Part shown: piece after piece, positions 16,634-25,237 of the stretch
How the letters are laid out: each line of letters starts with the position of its first letter
How positions within the stretch are numbered: position 1 is the first letter of the stretch
Assembly: GCF_028687615.1 (NCBI RefSeq)
Contig: NZ_JAQTZU010000013.1
Location: 1 to 64,000 of the forward strand
DNA length: 64,000 bases
Direction: 5' to 3'
Origin: Methylovulum sp.
GTDB taxonomy: Bacteria; Pseudomonadota; Gammaproteobacteria; Methylococcales; Methylomonadaceae
The notes under the pieces: model-generated
The model's input: the letters and a program-made list of their open reading frames with translations, nothing else
Databases searched by the model: none
What the model was told of the DNA's origin: nothing
Made by a program: the position numbers and the translations under genes

Positions 16634-18052
16634 TTACAAAATATCCGACGCATAATCCGCCAAACGCGAGCGTTCGCCGCGCCGTAAGGTGATGTGCGCC
16701 CCGTAAGGCCAATGCTTGAAACGGTCAACTACATAGGTCAAACCTGAGGTTGTCGCAGTCAGGTACGGCGTGTCGATTTGCGATAAGTTACCGATGCAGA
16801 TGATTTTTGTCCCTGGCCCGGCGCGGGTGATCAGGGTTTTCATTTGCTTGGACGTGAGGTTTTGCGCCTCGTCGATAATCAAGAAACGGTTCAAAAAGGT
16901 GCGTCCGCGCATGAAATTCAGCGAGCGGATTTTGACGCGGTTCATCAGGATGTTTTTGGTGGCGCCTTGTTCCCACTCGTTTTGGCCTGAACGGCTGCCA
17001 AGTAATTCCAAGTTGTCCATCAACGCGCCCATCCACGGGGCCATTTTTTCTTCTTCGGTGCCGGGCAAAAAGCCGATGTCTTCGCCTATCGGCACGGTCT
17101 CGCGGGTCATGACGATTTCATTGAACATTTTCTTTTCCAGCGTCATCGTCAGGCCCGCCGCCAAGGCGATCAACGTCTTGCCTGTGCCTGCCGTGCCCAA
17201 TAAGGTGACGAAATCAATTTCAGGATCAAGCAGCGCGTTCAAGGCAAAGTTCTGTTCGCGGTTTTTCGCACATATCCCCCAGACGCTGTTGTGTTTGGAG
17301 CGGTAATCGCGGGCCAATTCCAGAATAGCGACTTCGCCCTCGCAATCGCGGACTATCGCCTCAAAATTGCTGTCATTGTCGATGTACAGGTATTGGTTGG
17401 GATACCATTCGGCAACCAAGGGGTCTTCAAGACGGTAAAAGGTGCGGTCTTTTTCTTGCCACACTTCCATTTTTGAGCCGTGGTTGTCCCAAAAATCCTC
17501 GTCCAAGGCCGTCGCCCCGCTGTACAGCAGGTCAATATCATCGAGCGTCTGGTCATTGTGGTAATCCTCGGCGACCAACTCCAGCGTCGCCGCCTTGATG
17601 CGCATATTGATGTCTTTCGAGACCAAGATGACTTTGATATGCGGGAATTTTTTGGTCAACGCCAGCACGACGCTGAGGATAGAATTGTCGGCGATATTGC
17701 CCGGCATACTGTCCGGCAGCATCGCGGTCATGGTGCTGGTCTGGAAATACAATCGCCCTGAACTGGTCAGGTTCTCGCTATTGGGCGCGTGTTCGATACG
17801 GGATAACGGCAAGCCATCATTCAGCGTCTGCTGGTTGGCATCGCGGATCAGTTCATCAAGGAAACGGCTGACTTGGCGGACGTTGCGGGCCACATCGGTC
17901 AGGCCTTTTTTGCCGTGGTCCAACTCTTCCAAAACCACCATCGGGATAAAAATATCATGCTCCTGAAAACGGAATATCGCCGCAGGGTCGTGCATCATTA
18001 CATTGGTGTCCAAAACAAACAGTTTTTTATCCGGTGTGGTATGAATGTTCAT
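16634..18052 (-). CDS. PIN domain - PhoH ATPase fusion protein
   Basis: The 472-residue protein has an N-terminal PIN-like nuclease domain starting KKLFVLDTNVMMHDP, with acidic residues in LEELDHGKKG and in the VSKDINMRIKA region. A C-terminal PhoH domain follows: Walker A GTAGTGKT with LIALAAG, Walker B RFLIIDEAQNLT, and the sensor block IICIGNLSQIDTPYL. Such PhoH2/YlaK-type fusions are RNA-processing ATPase-nucleases in the few cases studied; the substrate here is unknown. ATG 18052 is chosen because the PIN domain starts at once. The gene follows gcvR-bcp-unknown on the same strand, 128 bases after the last. Confidence 0.9.
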   Translation of the reverse strand: MNIHTTPDKKLFVLDTNVMMHDPAAIFRFQEHDIFIPMVVLEELDHGKKGLTDVARNVRQVSRFLDELIRDANQQTLNDGLPLSRIEHAPNSENLTSSGRLYFQTSTMTAMLPDSMPGNIADNSILSVVLALTKKFPHIKVILVSKDINMRIKAATLELVAEDYHNDQTLDDIDLLYSGATALDEDFWDNHGSKMEVWQEKDRTFYRLEDPLVAEWYPNQYLYIDNDSNFEAIVRDCEGEVAILELARDYRSKHNSVWGICAKNREQNFALNALLDPEIDFVTLLGTAGTGKTLIALAAGLTMTLEKKMFNEIVMTRETVPIGEDIGFLPGTEEEKMAPWMGALMDNLELLGSRSGQNEWEQGATKNILMNRVKIRSLNFMRGRTFLNRFLIIDEAQNLTSKQMKTLITRAGPGTKIICIGNLSQIDTPYLTATTSGLTYVVDRFKHWPYGAHITLRRGERSRLADYASDIL

Positions 18053-18180
18053 GCTGGTCTCATTGAGGGTGGGTGGGAAGAGGAGATGGTTCGGGGCTTG
18101 TCCGAAAAAGGCACGAAGCTTTTTTGTAATTGATGGCAAAACCACTCAATTGAAATTACAAAATCCTTGGGCGGGATTTA

Positions 18181-18675
18181 TTAGGGCAACAACTGAATAT
18201 ACAAAAGACATTTACCAGACAATTTTGCTTCTTCAAGCGCCGCTTTTTGAGAAAGCAGAAAGGAAAAGAAATTGGCAAATGCATGCATGCAATCATCATC
18301 TAATGTGCGTAAAACTTCTGCCTCCTCGATATTGTTGCGGACTTCTTGTGCAGTTGCCCCATACCAAGCAGTTGCTTTTAGGAAGGGTTCAGTATCATGT
18401 CTGATAGTTGCAATGAGTTTAGTGATAGCACTGATTTTTTCGTCGATAACCTCAGGAGAAACAATAGCAATAGTTTCTCCGAGATAACGTAATTCATCGA
18501 ATCCTTGATAAATCTCGCACAGCGTTATGACTAGACCCTGATACCACCAATTTCTAGATGTGCTCCACCACGCATTATTACTGACAAGGTCGCATGCTTC
18601 TTTATTGGAAAGAGTTTTTCCAATGACTTTTTCACAATCGACAATATCGGTAACTACTGGAATTTCGTTACTCAT
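18181..18675 (-). CDS. hypothetical 164-residue helical protein, coupled to bcp
   Basis: I do not recognise this protein. It is soluble, rich in charged helices, with several Trp (NAWWSTSRNWWYQG near 34-47) and two regions that look amphipathic (VIDEKISAITKLIATIRH; TAQEVRNNIEEAEVLRTL). No signal peptide or membrane segment is visible. Its ATG lies only 6 bases after the bcp stop, so the two genes are co-translated or at least co-transcribed. That position suggests, but does not show, a link to peroxide response or to the downstream PhoH gene. Confidence 0.7.
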   Translation of the reverse strand: MSNEIPVVTDIVDCEKVIGKTLSNKEACDLVSNNAWWSTSRNWWYQGLVITLCEIYQGFDELRYLGETIAIVSPEVIDEKISAITKLIATIRHDTEPFLKATAWYGATAQEVRNNIEEAEVLRTLDDDCMHAFANFFSFLLSQKAALEEAKLSGKCLLYIQLLP

Positions 18676-18681
18676 TTTTCG

Positions 18682-19155
18682 TTACTCATTTAACGTCCGC
18701 AACACGGTCAAAACCTCCTCACAATGCGTCTTGACTTTGACCTTGCGCCATTCGTGGACGAGGATGCCTTCTGGATCAAGCAAAAACGTGCTGCGCTCAA
18801 TGCCACGCACTTGCTTCCCGTACATGTTTTTTTGTTTGATGACATCAAACAGCTTGCAGAGTTGTTCTTCGGAATCTGACAACAAATCAAACGGAAATTC
18901 CTGTTTGCATTTGAAGCCTTCGTGCATTTTCACCGAATCCCGCGACACGCCCAAGATCACGGTGTTCAGCGCAGCGAACTGGTCTATCGCATCACGGAAG
19001 GCTTGGCCTTCGGTCGTGCAGCCGGGCGTGTTGTCTTTTGGATAGAAATACAGCACGACAAATTGACCGCGATAATCGCTGAATTTACTGGTTTTTGCGC
19101 CCGTGGACGCAAGCTCCAAATCTGGCACGACTGTGCCAATGCCGGGTGAAGTCAT
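18682..19155 (-). CDS. bcp: thioredoxin-dependent peroxiredoxin (Bcp/PrxQ)
   Basis: The enzyme reduces hydroperoxides in the cytoplasm using thioredoxin. The 157-residue protein has the peroxidatic C46 in DNTPGCTTEGQAFRD. The +5 position, where Escherichia coli Bcp has its resolving Cys, is Gly here. C83 (GFKCKQEFPF) sits where the Xanthomonas-type Bcp keeps its resolving Cys, and C100 is also present, so this is probably an atypical 2-Cys enzyme of that type. It lies 7 bases after gcvR, the same pairing as in E. coli, and is followed closely by the unknown 164-residue gene. Confidence 0.93.
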   Translation of the reverse strand: MTSPGIGTVVPDLELASTGAKTSKFSDYRGQFVVLYFYPKDNTPGCTTEGQAFRDAIDQFAALNTVILGVSRDSVKMHEGFKCKQEFPFDLLSDSEEQLCKLFDVIKQKNMYGKQVRGIERSTFLLDPEGILVHEWRKVKVKTHCEEVLTVLRTLNE

Positions 19156-19162
19156 AAGCTAC

Positions 19163-19687
19163 CTAACGTTTAATGGGTTCAAGGATCGCATCGATGTTAA
19201 GCTGGTCGCAAAATTCCATAAATTCTTCGCGCAGCGATAACAAATGCAGTTGCGGGGGGATGAGGATAATAAATTTGCTCGAAAATACAGGGTTTTGGAT
19301 GTACGGGGCCGGATAGCAACTACCGGTTATGTCTTCGATGTCAATATCACGGTCGATAAGGAACGAACTGACCGACTCAATAATGCTTTCGTGGTTCAGT
19401 GACAGCGTTTCCAATAGATAAGGCATGCAATCCTTGCTTTTTTCTTTACTTTCGGGGCGCAACATGTGGATTTTTATTTCGATGCGCCGTTGGATCACTT
19501 CCAGGGTGCTTTCCAGTCTGGCGATCTGGTTCCAATTGCCTTGCACCAATAGGTAAGTGGCGGTTGCTTGGGCCAGCCGCGAGGCGCGGATTTCCACGAT
19601 ATTACATTTGCAATCGCGGATAGCGGGCAATATTTCCGCTATGAAGTTAATTTTGTTGGAGCCTAAAGCAGTAATGGCGAGTTGCAT
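19163..19687 (-). CDS. gcvR: GcvR-like tandem ACT-domain regulator
   Basis: The 174-residue protein has two ACT-like halves: residues 1-80 (MQLAITALGSNKINFIAEI onward, with DCKCNIVEIRASRL) and about 95-174. The order and length fit GcvR, which binds GcvA and represses the glycine cleavage operon when glycine is low. The second half is less typical (FLIDRDIDIEDITG). Its neighbour bcp supports the name, because gcvR-bcp is a conserved pair. No gcv operon is in the window. Confidence 0.82.
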   Translation of the reverse strand: MQLAITALGSNKINFIAEILPAIRDCKCNIVEIRASRLAQATATYLLVQGNWNQIARLESTLEVIQRRIEIKIHMLRPESKEKSKDCMPYLLETLSLNHESIIESVSSFLIDRDIDIEDITGSCYPAPYIQNPVFSSKFIILIPPQLHLLSLREEFMEFCDQLNIDAILEPIKR

Positions 19688-19853
19688 GTGCGTTTCTACA
19701 TATTTTTTTGGAAGTTTATCATTAAATGAGCGAAACTTTACCTACAATGCTTGAGACACCGTTAAAATTGCCTACATATCGTACAATTCAATCGGACAAT
19801 TCAGCAACCATGCACAATCAATACACGCTTATTTCTTCCTTGCCAATCCATCC

Positions 19854-20882
19854 ATGAAAAGAACAACGCATAAAAAAACCCTCAATAAACGACGGCCCGG
19901 CACGAACCTAGATGCAACGCCTCACTTGCCGGATGATGCGGGGTTGGCAGATTTACGCGCCATCCGGGATGATGATCCGGTATTTACGGCTGTCCCGTCA
20001 ACTATCCAAACCAATGAAGAAGATGCGATTGACCGCTTATTAGCCATTAGTGGCTTTGATAATCCGGCTGCTGGAACTGCTTTGGCTAGTTCCGGTATGG
20101 AGCCAATGAGTGCCGTGGATGATTTTGAGCCGGACATGGCAAGGGCTTTTCTAGTCGGGCCGATTGAGCAAGATCCACATTTTCAAATGCAGCCACTCTA
20201 TGTCGCCGATGTTGACGAGCATGAAGCCAACTTAGGGCAAGCTAATTTTGGCGATACCCCTCGCGCAGTTGACCCGCTAGACCTTGATGATTTTGGGGAG
20301 GATTTTGGGCCTGATGGCCTGGACGTAAAAACCACGATAGCTTCCTCCCCATTGCCCGATGAATCCCATCATAAAGCAGCGGAGGCAACCGCCCCCGTTG
20401 CCGTCGATTCCATTGATGAAACCTTGGTGAGGGTCGATGATGATTTTACGCCGGGGCAAATGGACGCGGAACAAGCCGGGCAGTTTGCCCGGCCCATTGA
20501 ACCGGTTTTTGCCGATATACCCGCGCATACTGTCGAAACCGTACCTGCGGATGTGGAGTTTGGACGGGAGCAAGCAGTTGTTTTAGGTGAAGATGATCTT
20601 AGCCACGATGCCAAAAATGACTTTGGGCCAGGGCCAAGCGACAAGCTGTCGGCGCAAAATAGCCCTGAAAACAGCCTTTCTTCACATCTGTGCGGACATA
20701 AAGCCGAAGTGGCGCGGATAAATCTCATCACCTTGGTTTTAAGCATCGCCGCTTCGTTGGCAACCCTTGTGTTTTATTTCCTGCTGATGGATATGCGGGA
20801 GGATTTGCTCAAGCTCAATGAAATGGTGGACATCATCAAAGAGGACAGTCAAATGGCCCGCGAAGAGCCGCCCGTCGAATAA
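19854..20882 (+). CDS. hypothetical acidic protein with one C-terminal transmembrane helix
   Basis: I do not recognise this 342-residue protein. It begins with a basic stretch (MKRTTHKKTLNKRRPG), followed by about 270 residues that are strongly acidic and low in hydrophobics (many D, E, P and A; e.g. DDPVF, LDLDDFGEDFGPD), probably disordered. One hydrophobic segment near 287-307 (INLITLVLSIAASLATLVFYF) is followed by a short helical tail (LLKLNEMVDIIKED). Its stop TAA shares a base with the start of the 5'-nucleotidase gene (TAATG), so the two are translationally coupled. Function unknown. Confidence 0.7.
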   Translation: MKRTTHKKTLNKRRPGTNLDATPHLPDDAGLADLRAIRDDDPVFTAVPSTIQTNEEDAIDRLLAISGFDNPAAGTALASSGMEPMSAVDDFEPDMARAFLVGPIEQDPHFQMQPLYVADVDEHEANLGQANFGDTPRAVDPLDLDDFGEDFGPDGLDVKTTIASSPLPDESHHKAAEATAPVAVDSIDETLVRVDDDFTPGQMDAEQAGQFARPIEPVFADIPAHTVETVPADVEFGREQAVVLGEDDLSHDAKNDFGPGPSDKLSAQNSPENSLSSHLCGHKAEVARINLITLVLSIAASLATLVFYFLLMDMREDLLKLNEMVDIIKEDSQMAREEPPVE

Positions 20883-21799
20883 TGACCAAGCCAGCGCGCG
20901 AGGGCGCAAAGCAGCAAAAATTGGTGGTGGCGGTTTCGTCCAGGGCCTTATTCAATCTTGATGAATCCCATGCGGTTTTTGAAAACGAGGGAAAAGAAGC
21001 GTTTTGCCGTTACCAAATTGACCACGAAGACGTGGTTCTGGAGCCAGGTTACGGTTTCACGCTGGTAAAAAAATTCTTGGCGATTAATCGACAAAATCCC
21101 GATGAACCCTTGGTGGAAGTGATTTTGCTGTCGCAAAACAGTGCCGACACCGGCTTGCGGATTTTCAACTCCATCGCCCATTACGGGCTGAAAATCACCC
21201 GCGCCGCGTTTACCAGCGGTGCGTCGCCCTTTTCGTATATCGCCCCTTTCGGGGCGCATTTGTTCCTGTCCGCCAATGCCCTGGATGTCAGGAAAACCTT
21301 GGCGGCGGGTTTTGCGGCGGCGACTATTTTAAGTGGTTCATCATTAAAGCATCCAACCGAACAATTACGTATTGCCTTTGATGGCGATTCGGTGTTGTTT
21401 TCTGATGATTCAGAGCGCATTTACCAGCAGCAGGGCTTGGCGGCGTTTGCCGACAACGAACGCCAACAGGCGAAAACGCCGCTGCCTGGCGGCCCGTTCA
21501 AAGATTTTTTAAGCGCGTTGCAACATATCCAAAACCAATTTGCCGCCGCTGACGCGCCGATCAGGACCGCGTTGGTCACCGCCCGTTCCGCGCCCGCCCA
21601 TGAGCGCGTCGTCAGGACGCTACGCGCTTGGGACATACGCATAGATGAAGCCTTGTTTCTGGGCGGCCTGCCTAAAGGCGAGTTTTTGCGGGCTTTCGAT
21701 GCCGATATTTTCTTCGATGACCAAAAAGCCCATTGCGAATCCGCCGCCGGACATGTCGCCACGGCGCATGTGCCGCATGGGATTGTCAATGAAGCATAG
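20882..21799 (+). CDS. cytosolic 5'-nucleotidase (5_nucleotid/NT5C1-like family)
   Basis: The 305-residue protein matches the bacterial relatives of cytosolic 5'-nucleotidase 1 (PF06189), which release phosphate from nucleoside monophosphates. Visible blocks are AVSSRALFNLDESHAVFE (near 16-33, the DxSxx-type nucleophile region), ILLSQNSADTGLRIFNSI (about 81-98), AFTSGASPFSYI, and the metal-binding region AFDGDSVLFSDDSE (about 165-178). The first catalytic aspartate lies in FNLDESH. The gene overlaps the acidic membrane protein by one base. Confidence 0.88.
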   Translation: MTKPAREGAKQQKLVVAVSSRALFNLDESHAVFENEGKEAFCRYQIDHEDVVLEPGYGFTLVKKFLAINRQNPDEPLVEVILLSQNSADTGLRIFNSIAHYGLKITRAAFTSGASPFSYIAPFGAHLFLSANALDVRKTLAAGFAAATILSGSSLKHPTEQLRIAFDGDSVLFSDDSERIYQQQGLAAFADNERQQAKTPLPGGPFKDFLSALQHIQNQFAAADAPIRTALVTARSAPAHERVVRTLRAWDIRIDEALFLGGLPKGEFLRAFDADIFFDDQKAHCESAAGHVATAHVPHGIVNEA

Positions 21800-21820
21800 C
21801 CTGTAAGAATTTAAACATTC

Positions 21821-22534
21821 TTAGAGTTTGGTGATTTCAAAAACAGTTCCGAAATCATTATGGCTATTGGGTGGGGGCAATTGTGCGCCAATAGAAAGTT
21901 GCCAGTTATCGGATAAATAAAACACCAAGCCAATGACGGCAACGCCAATGTCGTTATTGCCGCTTAACAAATCGCCCATAAGATGGACTTTGTTTTCGAG
22001 CATCGGCAATTCCACGCCCGCCATCAGGCCGATGGCGTCATTTGAGCCAGCATAAGCGGAATTTGCGTAATAAGCACCCAGATAATATTTGCCTAGCCTA
22101 GCCCAATCTACGGCGTTACTAAAATAAGAAAAACTAGGTATTTGTAGGGAATTGTTATGGACAGGTGGCGTAAATCCGGTTTGTGTTCCAAAGCTAATTT
22201 TGTACGCCGCCGTTATATTGAAGGCTTTTTGGAAATTTAGCAGAAAATTGGGATTGGCAACCGTATCTGAAGGCGTATATAAATTGACATTAAACAAATT
22301 GATGCCAACTTCCAAATTATTGCCCAGGCCATAATCAATGGTGGTGTTGCTGGTATCGGATTTGGCAAAATTAAATTGTTGCTGAAAAAAAACCGTGTTT
22401 TCTTGGGTGATTTCTGAAGAAGGGACATTAAATAAATTTTGTTGCGCCTTGCCGGGAATTGGTAGGGAGCAGGCCGTTAAGCCGATCAAAACAAAGCCCC
22501 ATTTCTTAATTACGAAAAAACAGTAATTCCGCAT
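21821..22534 (-). CDS. exported hypothetical protein, probable outer-membrane beta-barrel
   Basis: The 237-residue protein begins with a basic, hydrophobic signal peptide; the sequence GLTAC could be a lipobox, while GKA later would suit signal peptidase I. The rest alternates short strands rich in aromatic residues (FLLNFQKAFNITAAYKISFG; YYLGAYYANSAYAG; WQLSIGAQLPPPN), as in small barrel proteins. It ends FGTVFEITKL. I do not recognise a named family. Its 3' end faces the nucleotidase gene (21 bases). Confidence 0.65.
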   Translation of the reverse strand: MRNYCFFVIKKWGFVLIGLTACSLPIPGKAQQNLFNVPSSEITQENTVFFQQQFNFAKSDTSNTTIDYGLGNNLEVGINLFNVNLYTPSDTVANPNFLLNFQKAFNITAAYKISFGTQTGFTPPVHNNSLQIPSFSYFSNAVDWARLGKYYLGAYYANSAYAGSNDAIGLMAGVELPMLENKVHLMGDLLSGNNDIGVAVIGLVFYLSDNWQLSIGAQLPPPNSHNDFGTVFEITKL

Positions 22535-22677
22535 TTAATAAGTGGGCTTTATGGTGATGGTGGCAAAGTAAGTTTGGATACAAGGGGGGGGCAGTCCATT
22601 AGGTTTCGGGTCAAAAATACTTTTGGCGTGATTGTACCCAAAGTGAAATTCCATGTCTATCAAGCATCCGGCGGGTG

Positions 22678-22863
22678 TTATTCAAGCGGTTGATCTGCTT
22701 TTATTTTTCGTTTATTTGTAGCGGTGGCTTTGTCGATAAGCGATTCGGCTGAGATAGTTTTCTTTTCACTGGTTTCTGCGTAAGCATCATCAAAAGGTAG
22801 TGGTGATGCTGAAATCAAGATTAATGCGGTATAGCCGGCCAATTTGTGAAAATGTTTTTTCAT
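22678..22863 (-). CDS. small exported protein, 61 residues
   Basis: A signal peptide (MKKHFHKLAGYTALILISAS) with cleavage near AYA is followed by a short polar, lysine-rich mature part of about 33 residues. AAGAG precedes the ATG. I know no family; it is included for its clear export signal and position in an otherwise open 500-base gap. Confidence 0.45.
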   Translation of the reverse strand: MKKHFHKLAGYTALILISASPLPFDDAYAETSEKKTISAESLIDKATATNKRKIKADQPLE

Positions 22864-23053
22864 AGTGTTTCTCTTAAGGTTAGGGTTTTACCCGTTGATA
22901 TCAAAATGACATCTACGGGTATTAAGCTAATTTTGTGCCATTAAGAAAAAATAAAAAACATTAATGGAATCAAAGCGGTTTATTGTGCCAATTGTGTTTG
23001 TCAAAATGGGCAGGCCGGGATTGGTTGAAACAAACCGTCGCCATCGGGTTATA

Positions 23054-23758
23054 TCAACTATTGCCAGGTATCAGTTTGCTTAGCCATGACACAAAATTTT
23101 CCCGGTTGCGCGAGCAGATAATGACTTTGCCCTGACCTGAAAATTTTAGCACCATGCCTTCGCCGCTGGTGACGCTGTTGACAATTTGCCCGAAAAAGCC
23201 GCCGCTGTTGCTGGTGGCGACGGAAATTTCATGGTGCAAGCGGCTGTCCCAGGCAACGACGTGGGCGTTGTCTATGATGATCTCTTTGCCCGGCTCAACA
23301 TCAATCGCAAAACTGGAGCCGAATCCTGATACCGCGAGCTTGCCCTTGCCTGTCGCTTCCATGATAAAAAATCCGCCCGTACCGCCAAACAAGGCCGAAC
23401 CGATATTTTGCGTACGGACATTGAGGCTGACCCCGCTTTCGGCGGCGACAAACGCGCCATCGGTCAGTTTATAGCTGGCATGGCCGACATCCAGCACTTC
23501 GATGGCTCCTGGCAAGGTCGGCGACAACAGGCAATCGCCATCGCCGCGTATCGCTTCGATATGCTCCTGAAAAAAGGATTCGCCATTGGCAAAACGGCGC
23601 ATCAAGGCACTACCCAGGCCGCCGGTCATTTTGCCTTTCAGGTCGAGTGTCCCTTCCATCATGACCATCGCATTGGATTCGCAATAGATTTTTTCGCCCC
23701 GCTTTAGGCCGACGTGTAAAAATGGGTCTACATCGCCTGTCACTGTAAAAGTTGCCAT
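23054..23758 (-). CDS. AIM24 family protein (TIGR00266)
   Basis: The 234-residue protein starts MATFTVTGDVDPFLHVGL, with GAGGAG upstream. The EKIYCESNAMVMMEGTLDLKGKM block, GGLGSALMRRFANGESFF, and the GGTGGFFIMEATGKGKLAVSGFG block are typical of AIM24/TIGR00266 proteins, beta-helical folds of unknown biochemical role. The real start is the ATG at 23758; the frame is open further left but reads as out-of-frame overlap with the transporter gene. It lies 35 bases downstream of the AEC transporter gene on the same strand. Confidence 0.88.
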   Translation of the reverse strand: MATFTVTGDVDPFLHVGLKRGEKIYCESNAMVMMEGTLDLKGKMTGGLGSALMRRFANGESFFQEHIEAIRGDGDCLLSPTLPGAIEVLDVGHASYKLTDGAFVAAESGVSLNVRTQNIGSALFGGTGGFFIMEATGKGKLAVSGFGSSFAIDVEPGKEIIIDNAHVVAWDSRLHHEISVATSNSGGFFGQIVNSVTSGEGMVLKFSGQGKVIICSRNRENFVSWLSKLIPGNS

Positions 23759-23793
23759 TGTTTTGCTCCTCGTGGTTAATGATGGATAAATGT

Positions 23794-24711
23794 TTATTGC
23801 TTGACCAGCAAGCCATGCCAAAACGGCAGGGTCAGCAAGCTGGACAGGGTGGTCACCGTCACCGCCATAGCATACAGTGCGCTGTCCAGCCGGAAGCGGT
23901 CGCAAAAGACGATGCCGAACAACATGCTGGGCATTGCCAAATCCATGACGGCGACGGCTTGATGCGGCGCGTCCAGTCCGAGATGGCGGGCCAAGAACCA
24001 GGCACACAAGGGCATCGCGAGCATTTTTATCGATAGTAGCGGAAACATGTAAGGCATGTTGCGCCAGCTTACCGCTTGCCAGTTAAGAGACATGCCCAGC
24101 GATATAATCATCAATGGCGCGGCGGCGACCGCCAGTTTTTGCAAAACCGCCATTAGCCATTCGGGGGCGGCAACACCGTTCATGTTGAGTGTTATGGCTA
24201 TGGCCGCCGTCCAAAAGGGCGGCTCGTTAAAGGCCGTCCAAAGCGGTTTGGGTTTGTCCTCTTGACCGTAATGGCGGGCAATTAACAAGCCGACGGTAAA
24301 CAAATAAGGGGTGGCGGAAAACACGTCTATTTCAATGACGACAGGCCGTATCCAACTGCCAAAGGTTTGCTCAAGTATCGGCAGCCCCAGGAAAGTCACA
24401 TTCGGGAAAGCACTGGCAAGTATGAGTGTCCCTAAATGTTTTTTGTCTAGCTTAAAAATTCTGCCAATTAACCAGGCGCAGAGGATGGCGAAGCTCAGGC
24501 TACCCCAGCCAAGCAGGGTATATTGCAGGGACTGGATGCCTAAGTCGGTTTTCCACAACACCTCCAGGATCATCGCAGGCATGAGCAGGTAGTAGACTAC
24601 GCCGCTTAGCACCGCGCGGGTCTGGTCGGCGGTAAGCCCCGCCGGTCGACAAAGCCGCCAGACGACACCGCAAGCCATCAGCAAGGTCATTTGAATCAGT
24701 GTCGAGTTCAT
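23794..24711 (-). CDS. AEC (auxin efflux carrier) family transporter
   Basis: The 305-residue membrane protein has about ten hydrophobic segments in two sets of five. The N-terminal motif VYYLLMPAMILEVLW (near 39-53), SAFPNVTFLGLPILEQTFG (near 98-117) and the C-terminal AMPSMLFGIVFCDRF are typical of the AEC/BASS-like fold, which exports organic acids or amino-acid-like anions. The substrate cannot be inferred. It is divergent from the rhodanese gene; the roughly 100 bases between must hold both promoters. Confidence 0.87.
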   Translation of the reverse strand: MNSTLIQMTLLMACGVVWRLCRPAGLTADQTRAVLSGVVYYLLMPAMILEVLWKTDLGIQSLQYTLLGWGSLSFAILCAWLIGRIFKLDKKHLGTLILASAFPNVTFLGLPILEQTFGSWIRPVVIEIDVFSATPYLFTVGLLIARHYGQEDKPKPLWTAFNEPPFWTAAIAITLNMNGVAAPEWLMAVLQKLAVAAAPLMIISLGMSLNWQAVSWRNMPYMFPLLSIKMLAMPLCAWFLARHLGLDAPHQAVAVMDLAMPSMLFGIVFCDRFRLDSALYAMAVTVTTLSSLLTLPFWHGLLVKQ

Positions 24712-24810
24712 TAAACTATATTATTGTTGGTTCGGTGTATTTTAACATTCACCGTGGCTACAAGTTCCGGTAATATAGCTGCTTTAACTGCAATTAATAG
24801 GGGGTGTCCC

Positions 24811-25212
24811 GTGCGTATCATTATAAAGTATTGTAGGACTAGGCTTTTAATCGCTTTGCTGTTGGGTTTGACCTGCGCGATTGTGCAGGCGGATTCTAGC
24901 CAGCCAGTGGTGACGCCCAAGGATGCCGCCGCTATGCAGGCAATGAAAAAAGCCATTATTGTTGATGTGCGTGAAGACAGTGAATGGCAGGAGCAGCATG
25001 TCCCTAGTGCATTGCACATCCCGCTGGGCCAGTTGGACAAACGGCTGGTCGAGCTAAAGGCTTATCAGCATAGCCCCATCATCACCCAATGCCGTAGCGG
25101 CAAACGTTCAGCGCAAGCACAATCAATCTTGAAGTCAGCCGGATTTACCGAGGTTTATAATTTAGAAGGCGGTATCCAGGCTTGGCAACAACAAGGCTTG
25201 ACCACCGAATAA
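24811..25212 (+). CDS. exported rhodanese-domain sulfurtransferase
   Basis: The 133-residue protein is started at GTG 24811, preceded by GGGGGTG, because a signal peptide (VRIIIKYCRTRLLIALLLG, cleavage near VQA) follows directly; the ATG at 24724 has no such match. The single rhodanese domain carries the active-site Cys in QCRSGKRS, with the conserved IIVDVREDSEW and IPLGQL blocks. It is likely periplasmic and may handle sulfane sulfur or act as a thiosulfate sulfurtransferase. pyrF follows 25 bases later. Confidence 0.87.
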   Translation: MRIIIKYCRTRLLIALLLGLTCAIVQADSSQPVVTPKDAAAMQAMKKAIIVDVREDSEWQEQHVPSALHIPLGQLDKRLVELKAYQHSPIITQCRSGKRSAQAQSILKSAGFTEVYNLEGGIQAWQQQGLTTE

Positions 25213-25237
25213 CTTTCCACAGTCTTTTATTTCCACT

